A stretch of DNA of 42,765 nucleotides from a virus, in IMG/VR virus record IMGVR_UViG_3300017788_000057, positions 1 to 42,765 of that record, one strand, 5' to 3'. This document shows, one piece after another, positions 1-5,032 of the stretch. Below the pieces are notes generated by a model. That model was given only the letters and a program-made list of their open reading frames with translations. It searched no databases and had not been told where the DNA came from. The position numbers were made by a program, and so were the translations under genes. The first letter of the stretch is position 1. Each line of letters begins with the position of its first letter.

Positions 1-173
1 GAACCCCTAAATCGCCTTTATCTTTTGTGTGGTGTCGCATATTTTTAGTATGCGACCGTAAGATTAGGCGTCTATCGGTTTCCTCGGGATTGCCATCACC
101 GTTACGTGGAAGGTTTCCCCGATATAGTGCTGTCCACTTTAAGAATTTTTATTCTTCTTAAAGGCTCCTATTG
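1..173 (-). ncRNA. Group I intron (IC3-like), 3' end outside the window
   Basis: All four conserved core elements are visible on the minus strand: P (GGGGAAACC, about 112-120), Q (AATCCCGAGG, about 82-91), R (about 56-73, with CGCCT) and S (AAGATAAAGGCG, about 12-26, whose AGGCG pairs with the R element to form P7). The 5' part carries an internal guide GAG that can pair with exon C32 U33 and form the expected G-U with U34, followed by a P2 hairpin around 130-165. No endonuclease ORF is present. The P-Q block is nearly identical to that of the intron at 1890-2174, so the two share a recent origin. Confidence 0.85.
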
Positions 174-208
174 AAGGCAAGGGCTCTATCCAGCTGAGCT
201 ACAGACAC
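1..208 (-). tRNA. 5' part of an intron-split tRNA, UNN anticodon (partial)
   Basis: The minus strand from 208 reads a good tRNA 5' half: a seven-base acceptor strand, TA, a GCTC/GAGC D arm with an AGCTGGATA loop, anticodon-stem strand CTTGC, then C32 U33 U34 at 174. A group I intron starts at 173 and runs off the window, so positions 35-76 are not visible and the amino acid cannot be read. The D arm and loop start resemble tRNA-Arg(UCU), but that is only a guess. The intron site after U34 matches the two complete split tRNAs nearby. Confidence 0.8.
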
Positions 209-214
209 TACTTG

Positions 215-337
215 TCACATTGTCATCACTACGAAACGGATGCAGCCTTGCGCCAGTACGTAAATCACAGTCGCGATCGTAGCTGCGGCAAGCGTATCCT
301 GAAGAAGGTCTTTCACGAATTGATGCTGTTTTCTCAT
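215..337 (-). CDS. Small single-pass membrane protein (40 aa), tentative
   Basis: An ATG ORF of 40 codons sits exactly between two tRNA genes (209-349). It begins MRKQHQFVKDLLQD and continues as a hydrophobic stretch (about residues 16-39, containing ATIATVIYVLAQ and IRFVVM), so the product would be a short N-in membrane peptide. No clear Shine-Dalgarno sequence is visible upstream. Position and amphipathic-then-hydrophobic layout favour a real gene. The short length and missing ribosome site argue against. No function is proposed. Confidence 0.4.
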   Translation of the reverse strand: MRKQHQFVKDLLQDTLAAATIATVIYVLAQGCIRFVVMTM

Positions 338-349
338 AGTGAGTAGAGG

Positions 350-426
350 TGGTCCGCCTGCTCCGACTCGAACGGAGAACCTTCACCTTATAAGAGTGCT
401 GCGCTGACCTATTGCGCTACAGGCGG
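350..426 (-). tRNA. tRNA-Ile(UAU), CCA encoded
   Basis: Minus-strand cloverleaf: acceptor CCGCCTG/CAGGCGG, D arm GCGC...GCGC, anticodon loop CTTATAA (anticodon TAT), T arm CTCCG-TTCGAGT-CGGAG, discriminator A and an encoded CCA (350-352). The anticodon stem has a T-G and an outer G-A mismatch. It would read AUA codons. UAU is a rare way to decode AUA in bacteria, which normally use lysidine-modified CAU. Confidence 0.85.
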
Positions 427-437
427 GCCGAGGTCGC

Positions 438-492
438 GTAACTGTAGTCGCGCACTCTGCACAGCGCGCCTTTCGACGCGCAAGACTACAGT
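438..492. repeat. Inverted repeat, possible structured RNA or terminator
   Basis: ACTGTAGTC (438-446) and GACTACAGT (484-492) are perfect complements. The interior is GC-rich, with GCGC-type arms that can fold further. The element lies immediately downstream of the minus-strand gene ending at 500 and before tRNA-Ile, so it may be a transcript end or a processing hairpin. There is no strong U-tract. Confidence 0.4.
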
Positions 493-499
493 AGTTAGG

Positions 500-892
500 T
501 TATTTAGCCGCTCTTTCGGCTAAAGTCTTTTTGAGCAGTTCCGCGGATGCGGCAGCGTCCGCTTCAAGCTGCTTTACCCTATCGTAAGCCGGCCGGTCTT
601 CCACAGGTAGCTCCCACCGCGACACAGGTGCGCGGGGGTGCTCAATCGCCCTGTATGTGGGTTTGGTCACATCTACGCGACAGCCCGGTAACACAAACAG
701 TGCAACAACCGTCGTCACAAACAGTCCCCTAAGTACCTGTTTCATAGGGAATCTCTGCGGTGTGTGTGTCGAGGTTGAGCGCCACCACGGTACGCCATAT
801 ACCACTACCCATGTATACCAGAAGTAGACCAGCCCAAGGGTCAACCCCATTTTCATGACGTTGACAATGATCAACAAGAACTCATTTGCCAT
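500..892 (-). CDS. Membrane protein with internal lipobox (130 aa)
   Basis: The ORF starts at an ATG overlapping the end of the SPFH gene by 11 bases, so the two are probably co-translated. Residues about 4-34 form a very hydrophobic segment rich in aromatic residues. A second hydrophobic segment (about 53-70) ends in a lipobox L-P-G-C (Cys71) and is preceded by an in-frame Met50 (start 745). The C-terminal 30 residues are a charged Ala/Glu/Lys helix. Two readings are possible: one two-span membrane protein, or an upstream membrane peptide plus an internally started lipoprotein (M50-C71 is a plausible lipoprotein signal). The second resembles outer-spanin layout, but no Rz partner was found. 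Function unknown. Confidence 0.65.
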   Translation of the reverse strand: MANEFLLIIVNVMKMGLTLGLVYFWYTWVVVYGVPWWRSTSTHTPQRFPMKQVLRGLFVTTVVALFVLPGCRVDVTKPTYRAIEHPRAPVSRWELPVEDRPAYDRVKQLEADAAASAELLKKTLAERAAK

Positions 893-1790
893 TGTTCACT
901 GCCGCATTTAGCGTGGGAAGTAAGATTGCCGGGTTAGAGAGCGCCTCGTACGGCAAGAAAATCACGTTGTTGTTAGAGGCTGCCAAGCCTTCTAGTACGC
1001 GCAAACCGCGTTGGATAACAAACGCTTGCGTTACTTTTGAGGCAAGGATCTCTTCGACACGCGCCTGCGTCTCTGCCTCTAGGAGGTCAATCTCTTGTTG
1101 ACGGCGTGCCACCTCCAGCTTTGCGCCAGCTTGTGTCAACGCAATCGCTTTCTCGGACTCCGCCTTCTCGATAGCGATCTCACGCTCCTTTGCAGCTTCT
1201 TGTGCTCTAACGATGACATCCGGCGGTTGTACGTCGGACAACCCGAAATTGAACACACGGATCGGCGTGTGGCTGAGTTCTTCCGAAATTACCGTTGCCA
1301 TTTCTTGTGAAACGGCTGCGCGATTGGTCAGAACTTCGAGGATTGTGTATCGCGCCAGCGTCTCTCTTGCACGCTGGCGGATGATTGGTTGCGCATATGT
1401 TGCATACACGTGATCGATTGAGATCTGTTTGATTCGACTGTCCTCCGTCGGCGTGTGCGTCAAGCGGCTGAACATGTCCGCAATGACCGCCTCATCCACC
1501 GGAATCGTGGCGGTAAATCGGAGGTCGAAGGTCAGATTGAGACGGTCTTTTGGCATGTAAACGGTCATGTCGACCTCTTCATACGTCTCGTCCGACGTCT
1601 GCGCCAAAATCAAATACGACTTGGCTTCCCACGGCATCACCACAGGTAACCGGAAACTGGATGGAGTCTTGATTCCGTTCTCTAGACCCGTGGGGCCTAG
1701 CACCTTTCCGACAAAACCAGTCGGAATTTCTACGCGCGCGCCACAGCTGGCGAGCAGCATCGCGATACAAGTAATGAGGACGTTTCGCAC
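882..1790 (-). CDS. SPFH/band 7 (prohibitin-like) lipoprotein
   Basis: A 302-residue protein with a lipoprotein signal (lipobox L13-A-S-C16). A band 7/SPFH domain spans about 20-200, followed by a long Ala/Glu/Lys/Arg coiled coil (about 195-255) and a hydrophobic C-terminus with VIFLPYEALSNPAILLP, typical of prohibitin/HflC-type proteins. Family members form ring or cage oligomers on membranes and scaffold proteases such as FtsH. Here the anchor is predicted to be a lipid rather than an N-terminal helix. The start is GTG at 1790, with an A/C-rich leader and no visible Shine-Dalgarno. The neighbour at 500-892 is a small membrane protein that may act with it. A role in superinfection exclusion or membrane remodelling is only inference. 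Confidence 0.85.
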   Translation of the reverse strand: MRNVLITCIAMLLASCGARVEIPTGFVGKVLGPTGLENGIKTPSSFRLPVVMPWEAKSYLILAQTSDETYEEVDMTVYMPKDRLNLTFDLRFTATIPVDEAVIADMFSRLTHTPTEDSRIKQISIDHVYATYAQPIIRQRARETLARYTILEVLTNRAAVSQEMATVISEELSHTPIRVFNFGLSDVQPPDVIVRAQEAAKEREIAIEKAESEKAIALTQAGAKLEVARRQQEIDLLEAETQARVEEILASKVTQAFVIQRGLRVLEGLAASNNNVIFLPYEALSNPAILLPTLNAAVNNGK

Positions 1791-1813
1791 TTTGTGTTGT
1801 TGTTGTTGTGAAT

Positions 1814-1843
1814 AACACCCGCTGTCACGTGACAGCGGGTGTT
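1814..1843. terminator. 30-base perfect palindrome, likely terminator
   Basis: AACACCCGCTGTCAC is followed directly by its reverse complement. It lies between the 3' end of tRNA-Thr (1848) and the start of the SPFH gene (1790), both on the minus strand, so it would end tRNA transcription. There is only a short T stretch (TGTTATT). A symmetrical protein-binding operator is the alternative. Confidence 0.55.
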
Positions 1844-1847
1844 TGGA

Positions 1848-2207
1848 TGGAGCCGGGGGTGGGGCTTGAACCCACGACCTGCTGATTACCTGCCCACGTG
1901 AACTTTCGTTCGAGACTACACTAGGTGTAACTGTGTGGGTTGGACTTTCTCTTTACCCTCGTCTTCACGTTAGGGTACGCCGTGTAAAGTCTCTACACTT
2001 GCCCAGGCTTTTTAGCCTTGCTAGCTCGGGATTGCCATCACCATCACGTGGAAGGTTTCCCCGACTTAGCGGCGTTCAAACTACAGGTTTCTCTGTAGCC
2101 GTCCGTAATTTTTTTATGATTTATACCTGCCTACACGTCGAACTAGGTATAAACAAGATAAATCATACTAGTACAAATCAGCTGCTCTACCACTAAGCTA
2201 CCCCGGC
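1848..2207 (-). tRNA. tRNA-Thr(UGU), split by a group I intron, CCA encoded
   Basis: The 5' exon 2175-2207 has acceptor GCCGGGG, D arm GCTT-AGTGGTA-GAGC, stem GCTGA and loop bases TTT. The 3' exon 1848-1889 begins GTAA, then stem TCAGC, T arm GTGGG-TTCAAGC-CCCAC, acceptor CCCCGGC, base U73 and CCA. Joining after U34 gives a seven-base loop TTTGTAA with anticodon TGT (Thr). All stems pair perfectly across the join, which proves that the two halves belong together. Confidence 0.92.
1890..2174 (-). ncRNA. Group I intron (IC3-like) in tRNA-Thr, 285 nt
   Basis: Core elements on the minus strand: P GGGGAAACC (about 2054-2062), Q AATCCCGAGC (about 2024-2033), R GTAGAGACTTTACACGGC (about 1979-1999), S AAAGAGAAAGTCC (about 1941-1956). 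The P8 and J8/7 region closely resembles, from memory, the Anabaena tRNA-Leu(UAA) intron. The last intron base is G (omega-G, 1890) and the 3' domain has a GAAC-GAAA-GTTC hairpin. The P1 loop holds an extra hairpin (ATGATTTAT/ATAAATCAT). No ORF is encoded. The internal guide is less clear than in the other two introns. Confidence 0.92.
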
Positions 2208-2212
2208 AAAGG

Positions 2213-2289
2213 TGGTAGCGGGGGCCGGATTCGAACCGACGACCTTCAGCTTATGAGGCTGACGAGCTACCAAACTGCTCTACCCCGCG
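2213..2289 (-). tRNA. Initiator-like tRNA-fMet(CAU), CCA encoded
   Basis: A 77-base cloverleaf with anticodon loop CTCATAA. Three initiator hallmarks are visible: no Watson-Crick pair at 1-72 (C1 against U72), A11-U24 in the D stem, and an acceptor and T arm nearly identical to bacterial tRNA-fMet. The anticodon stem is TCAGC/GCTGA, so the usual three consecutive G-C pairs (29-31/39-41) are not kept. CCA is encoded at 2213-2215. Confidence 0.85.
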
Positions 2290-2375
2290 TACCCGAAGAA
2301 ATTGAAGAAACTAAGCAAAGAACGAGTGACCATATTTTTTCCGATAACGATCGCTCAGCGGCTTAGTTGAGTTAA
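2290..2375. other. tRNA spacer with a long-range inverted repeat
   Basis: No ORF is seen. AACTAAGC near 2306 and GCTTAGTT near 2361 are complementary and could close a loop of about 45 bases between two tRNAs. It may help tRNA processing, but nothing else is recognised. Confidence 0.3.
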
Positions 2376-2449
2376 TGGAACGGATAGTGGGATTCGAACC
2401 CACACAGCCGCGGTGGAAACGCGGCATTCTACCATTAAATTATATCCGC
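2376..2449 (-). tRNA. tRNA-Gly(UCC), CCA encoded
   Basis: A cloverleaf with acceptor GCGGATA/TATCCGT, D loop AATGGTAGA, anticodon stem CCGCG/CGCGG around loop TTTCCAC (anticodon TCC), T arm GTGGG-TTCGAAT-CCCAC, U73 and CCA (2376-2378). The discriminator U fits tRNA-Gly. It reads mainly GGA/GGG, whereas the glycine-rich genes nearby use mostly GGC and GGT. Confidence 0.93.
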
Positions 2450-2454
2450 AAAAA

Positions 2455-2540
2455 CCTAGGCTGCGTCCCGAGTCTTCCTTTCTTTTTTTTATTAAGTAGG
2501 TAAGATTCAAAAAATGCGGTCCCAGCGCGTGCAGCCTAGG
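2455..2540. repeat. Perfect 10-bp inverted repeat closing an 86-base element
   Basis: CCTAGGCTGC (2455-2464) and GCAGCCTAGG (2531-2540) pair perfectly and enclose a T-rich stretch (a run of T near 2480-2490). The inner bases next to the stem (GCGTCCCGAG, GCGGTCCCAGCGC) do not make a tRNA cloverleaf. It may be a structured small RNA, a decayed tRNA or a terminator between tRNA-Gly and the gene at 2550. Confidence 0.4.
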
Positions 2541-2549
2541 TGAACTGCA

Positions 2550-2855
2550 TCAGGACTCTTTGTTGATGACCCATGCCGGTAGTGCGTCCAGACGCGCCTC
2601 CGCTTCGGGCGTCACCTCTTGCACCTCGTGAACGCCGATCACCTTGACGTCTGTAGGTGTACACAGCCGCGTGAACCCTGGATCCAGCTTACCGTATGTG
2701 GCAACTTCGGACAATTCCGCAGCGCCTCCCCAGCGGTACAACCGGCGCGCGTTACGCATTTGTACGATGTAGCCGGCGGGGGTTGCTTCCTCGCGGATAA
2801 TCTGACCGTACCAAACTCCGGATCCTGTTGAACGAACAATGTGTTTGAAAGTCAT
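2550..2855 (-). CDS. Conserved small phage protein (101 aa)
   Basis: A compact 101-residue protein without signal or membrane segments. The middle reads NARRLYRWGGAAELSEVATY followed by a Gly-Lys-Leu-Pro-Gly-type turn. This pattern of an Asn-Ala-Arg-Arg start, a Trp, and a Leu-Ser-Glu-Val-Ala helix is reminiscent of small phage/prophage DUF6948-type proteins, a recognition from memory only. The C-terminus is acidic. It follows the glycine-rich array on the same strand and may be its last co-transcribed gene. No Shine-Dalgarno is visible before the ATG. Function unknown. Confidence 0.65.
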   Translation of the reverse strand: MTFKHIVRSTGSGVWYGQIIREEATPAGYIVQMRNARRLYRWGGAAELSEVATYGKLDPGFTRLCTPTDVKVIGVHEVQEVTPEAEARLDALPAWVINKES

Positions 2856-2933
2856 TTGAGTCTGTATTTGAATTTATGTTTTAGTCTGCGTCTGTGTAGA
2901 CTGTCTTACCGAATGTGTTTTTTTGCTTCGCAC

Positions 2934-3215
2934 TTACCTGCCGCCGCGGCCGTCGCCGATACCTTCACCATCGTCTTCGCCGTAGCCGTCGCCGCGACCG
3001 TGACCGTCGCCGTAACCGGCGCAGCGGCCGGTACCAGTACCGAGGCCATCGCCGCCACCGCGACCGTAGCCATCGCTGTAGCCGTAACCGTGACCGGAGC
3101 TATCGCCGTGCCCGTAGCCGTCGCCTTCGCCGGCACCGTCGCCGAAGCCGTAGACATCGCCGCCACCGGAACCGCTACCGAAGCCGTAACGTTCTTTTTT
3201 ATCTTCTTGTTCCAT
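2934..3215 (-). CDS. Gly/Tyr/Asp-rich low-complexity protein, copy 6 (93 aa)
   Basis: Last of six tandem paralogues. The N-terminus MEQEDKKERYG closely matches copy 1 (MEQEDKEEHYG). The rest is imperfect GYG/GDG/GHG repeats with acidic residues, ending RGDGYGEDDGEGIG-DGRGGR. No catalytic motif is present. The real frame is the minus one: the plus-strand frames are Arg- or Ala-rich by-products of the repeat. Function unknown; such sequences are expected to be disordered or to make glycine-loop assemblies. Confidence 0.8.
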   Translation of the reverse strand: MEQEDKKERYGFGSGSGGGDVYGFGDGAGEGDGYGHGDSSGHGYGYSDGYGRGGGDGLGTGTGRCAGYGDGHGRGDGYGEDDGEGIGDGRGGR

Positions 3216-3220
3216 GGTTT

Positions 3221-3502
3221 TTAACCAGCACCGGAGCTGGGACCATCGCCGTAGCCGTAGCCCTCGCCGTCGCCATCGCCGCTACCGGAACCGCGGCCGT
3301 AGCCGTAGCCGTAGCCGTAGCCGTGGCCGATGCCGTCGCCGAAGCCGTAGCTGTGACCGGAACCGCGGCCGTGACCGGAACCGCGGCCGTCACCACAGCC
3401 CTCGTCGCTACCTTCGCCATAGCCGTGACCATAGCCGTCGCCGCGACCGTCGCTTTCGCCAGCGCCGTCGCCGTAATGTTGCGCCTTGGTTTCTTGGTCC
3501 AT
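3221..3502 (-). CDS. Gly/Tyr/Asp-rich low-complexity protein, copy 5 (93 aa)
   Basis: The start was chosen at ATG 3502 because MDQETKAQHYG matches the N-termini of the other copies; the open frame continues upstream as Ala/Thr-rich read-through of the neighbour in another frame. The body is GYG/GDG/GSG repeats with a GYGYGYGYG run. GAAGG lies a short distance before the start and is also the end of the preceding copy. Unknown function. Confidence 0.8.
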   Translation of the reverse strand: MDQETKAQHYGDGAGESDGRGDGYGHGYGEGSDEGCGDGRGSGHGRGSGHSYGFGDGIGHGYGYGYGYGRGSGSGDGDGEGYGYGDGPSSGAG

Positions 3503-3506
3503 GGTT

Positions 3507-3746
3507 CTAGCCTTCGTCTTCACTGTCACCGTAGCCGTCACCATAGCATTCGCCGTGACCGGTACCATCGCCGGAGCCGGTACATACGCCTTTGCCGTCG
3601 CCGCAGCCGCACACGAAACCGAGGCTTCCGCCGTAGCCGTCGCCGCCACCGAGGCCGAAGCCTCCGCCGTAGCCGTAGCCGGAGCCGAAGCCGCCACCGG
3701 AACCGCTGCCGGAGCCGTAGCACTCTTCTTTGTTTTTCTGGTCCAT
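3507..3746 (-). CDS. Gly/Tyr/Asp-rich low-complexity protein, copy 4 (79 aa)
   Basis: The start at ATG 3746 gives MDQKNKEECYG. The body is Gly/Ser/Tyr-rich and differs from the other copies by several cysteines (C9, and VCGCGDGKGVC in the middle), so it could bind metal or form disulfides. It ends SEDEG, like other copies. Four bases separate its stop from copy 5. Confidence 0.8.
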   Translation of the reverse strand: MDQKNKEECYGSGSGSGGGFGSGYGYGGGFGLGGGDGYGGSLGFVCGCGDGKGVCTGSGDGTGHGECYGDGYGDSEDEG

Positions 3747-3753
3747 GATTTTC

Positions 3754-4041
3754 TTAATCTTCGTCGTGACCATAACCCCTGCCGGAACCGTCGCCAGCGC
3801 CGTGGCCGTAGCCGCAGCTGTTGCAGTCGTAGCTACCGTCACCACGACCATGGTTACTGCCGAAGCCGTAGCCATAGCCGACGCCGTCACCGTAGCCGTA
3901 GCCGTGACCTTCGCCGTAGCCGCGACCGGAGCCTTCGCTGTAGTCTTCGCCGTAGCCGTGGCCGTAGCCGTTGCCTCCGCCGTCGCCGTCACCGTCAGCG
4001 AAGCCGCAGCCGTAGTGCCGCATGTTGATTAATCCGTCCAT
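3754..4041 (-). CDS. Gly/Tyr/Asp-rich low-complexity protein, copy 3 (95 aa)
   Basis: ATG at 4041 gives MDGLINMRHYG; a second Met at 4023 (MRHYG) is possible. The N-terminus is the most divergent of the family but keeps HYG. GYG/GDG repeats follow, with YDCNSCGYG (two cysteines) near residue 75 and a GHDED end. Unknown function. Confidence 0.78.
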   Translation of the reverse strand: MDGLINMRHYGCGFADGDGDGGGNGYGHGYGEDYSEGSGRGYGEGHGYGYGDGVGYGYGFGSNHGRGDGSYDCNSCGYGHGAGDGSGRGYGHDED

Positions 4042-4046
4042 AGTTT

Positions 4047-4316
4047 TTAGATGTGACCATGGTCGTAGCCGTAACCGTCGCCGTCGCCGTCGCCGTTGCC
4101 GATACCACACCCGTTGCTGTACCAGCCACCAGCACCGTAACCAGCACCATCGCCAGTACCTTTACCAGCTCCGGCGCCGGAGCTGTCGCCGCGGCCATAG
4201 CCTTGGCCGTCGCCGTTACCGTAGCCATCGCCGAAGCCGAGGCCGTAGCCTTGGCCGTAGCCTTCGCCGACGCCGCAACTGGCACCGTAATGCTGCACCT
4301 TAGTTTCTTGATCCAT
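4047..4316 (-). CDS. Gly/Tyr/Asp-rich low-complexity protein, copy 2 (89 aa)
   Basis: ATG at 4316 gives MDQETKVQHYG, almost identical to copy 5. Repeats of GYGxGYG and GDGxG follow, with a Trp-Tyr-Ser-Asn-Gly-Cys break at about residue 67. The leader CGAAGGCTAGAACT includes the previous copy's stop codon and a possible ribosome site GAAGG. Confidence 0.8.
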   Translation of the reverse strand: MDQETKVQHYGASCGVGEGYGQGYGLGFGDGYGNGDGQGYGRGDSSGAGAGKGTGDGAGYGAGGWYSNGCGIGNGDGDGDGYGYDHGHI

Positions 4317-4320
4317 AGTT

Positions 4321-4398
4321 CTAGCCTTCGTCGCAGTCGTTACCGGAGCCGTCGCCGTCGCCACAACCGTAGTGCTCTTCTTTATCTTCTTGTTCCAT
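4321..4398 (-). CDS. Gly-rich low-complexity protein, copy 1, short (25 aa)
   Basis: A 25-codon ORF whose N-terminus MEQEDKEEHYG matches copy 6 and whose end NDCDEG matches the family C-terminus. It is a copy that has kept both ends and lost most repeats, as expected from recombination inside the repeat. Its leader again contains GAAGGCTA. Confidence 0.7.
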   Translation of the reverse strand: MEQEDKEEHYGCGDGDGSGNDCDEG

Positions 4399-4428
4399 GA
4401 TTTTTAGCCTTCGGCGTCGAAGGAGGAA

Positions 4429-4516
4429 AGGAGAAGGTGGGATTCGAACCCACGGCGCTTGTTTAGAGCGCGCTTGTTTTCAAGACAAGAGCAATAACCC
4501 ACTCTGCCACTTCTCC
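4429..4516 (-). tRNA. tRNA-Ser(UGA)
   Basis: An 88-base class II cloverleaf: acceptor GGAGAAG/CTTCTCC, anticodon stem CTTGT/ACAAG around CTTGAAA (anticodon TGA), long variable arm, T arm GTGGG-TTCGAAT-CCCAC. The discriminator would be U and no CCA is encoded; serine tRNAs normally have G73. Confidence 0.88.
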
Positions 4517-4520
4517 GTAA

Positions 4521-4594
4521 TGAGCCTGGGGGGATTCGAACCCCACACTGTTAAGATCCTAAGTCTTATGCCTCTACCGTTGGGCTACAGGCTC
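4521..4594 (-). tRNA. tRNA with UAG anticodon, nominally Leu, short variable arm
   Basis: A cloverleaf with acceptor GAGCCTG/CAGGCTC, D arm GCC/GGC, anticodon stem TAAGA/TCTTA around CTTAGGA (anticodon TAG, reading CUA) and T loop TTCGAAT. The discriminator is A and there is no CCA. Bacterial tRNA-Leu has a long variable arm, but this one has only about five or six bases, so the charging identity is uncertain. It is not an amber suppressor, which would need anticodon CUA. Confidence 0.8.
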
Positions 4595-4651
4595 GTGTAT
4601 GGTGACCCCTGCCGGATTCGAACCGGCACGCTGTTTAAGGCTGCAGATTTT

Positions 4652-5032
4652 CTTACCACTATAGCTTTCGCTACTACCCATACTTTAATAGTTGACATAC
4701 TCCCCACGACTAAAGCCGGGGGATTCTTGGATTCAAACAGGGATTGCTTGACCGAAGCCAAGTCTGACATCCCCTAGCCCATCGCGTTGATGCCCCAACG
4801 CTTGAATATTCAAAGCAGCAGTAAAGGTATTTGTGGTCTGGACTGTCTCTTTACCTTTTGCATGTTACTGCAGTCAGGTAGCTACCGTACAGTCTCTACA
4901 CTTCCAATTTTCTTATGGCGCTTACCGCAAGAAAAAAGTTTAGCTCGGGATTGCCATTGTTTTACAACAGAAGGTTTCCCCGAATTTGATAGCATTCGCT
5001 AAAGGATTTCGCCTTTAGTGCTCAAATTGTCA
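4652..5032 (-). ncRNA. Group I intron (IC3-like) in tRNA-Leu(UAA), 381 nt
   Basis: Core on the minus strand: guide GAG near 5021, P GGGGAAACC (about 4973-4981), Q AATCCCGAGC (about 4943-4952), R GTGTAGAGACTGTACGG (about 4885-4902), S AAAGAGACAGTCC (about 4841-4853), omega-G at 4652, and a P9-type hairpin TAGTAGCGAAAGCTAT just before the 3' splice site. It is about 100 nt longer than the tRNA-Thr intron. The extra length lies between S and the terminal P9 hairpin and contains the IS605-like sequence at about 4691-4800. Confidence 0.93.
4691..4800 (-). mobile_element. IS200/IS605-type right end / omega-RNA-like remnant in the intron
   Basis: On the minus strand this insertion ends GAATCCCCCGGCTTTAGTCG followed by TGGGGAGTATGTCAAC (4691-4726). 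A GAATCCC lead, a hairpin with a TTTA loop and an end GGGGAGTATGTCAA is the typical right end of TnpB-encoding IS200/IS605 elements, which is also the 3' end of their omega RNA (recognition from memory). Upstream GC-rich sequence to about 4800 may be more of the scaffold. There is no tnpB or tnpA in the window, so it is a remnant or a non-autonomous element. The exact outer border is not defined. Confidence 0.65.

Noticed and set aside
1933-2196. 87-codon plus-strand ORF in the tRNA-Thr intron region
   Set aside because: It runs antisense to a structured intron, has no endonuclease motif and low coding quality.
2841-4400. Long plus-strand Arg- and Ala/Val/Thr-rich ORFs opposite the glycine-rich genes
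   Set aside because: They are the other frames of the GGC-TAC/GAC repeat. They lack ribosome sites and family N-termini, while the minus-strand frames share MxQExKxxHYG starts and clean stops.
2934-4400. CRISPR-like direct repeats
   Set aside because: The repetition is codon-level (GYG, GDG) with no fixed-length repeat and spacer pattern and no cas genes except an isolated Cas4-like nuclease.
4521-4594. Amber suppressor tRNA (stop codon reassignment)
   Set aside because: The anticodon is UAG, which reads CUA; a UAG suppressor would need CUA. No in-frame TAG reading was needed for any gene here.
4585-4770. 61-codon minus-strand ORF covering part of the tRNA-Leu intron
   Set aside because: It reads through the IS605-like right end, the 3' splice site and the tRNA exon. 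It may hold a few codons of a decayed tnpB but is not a gene as it stands.
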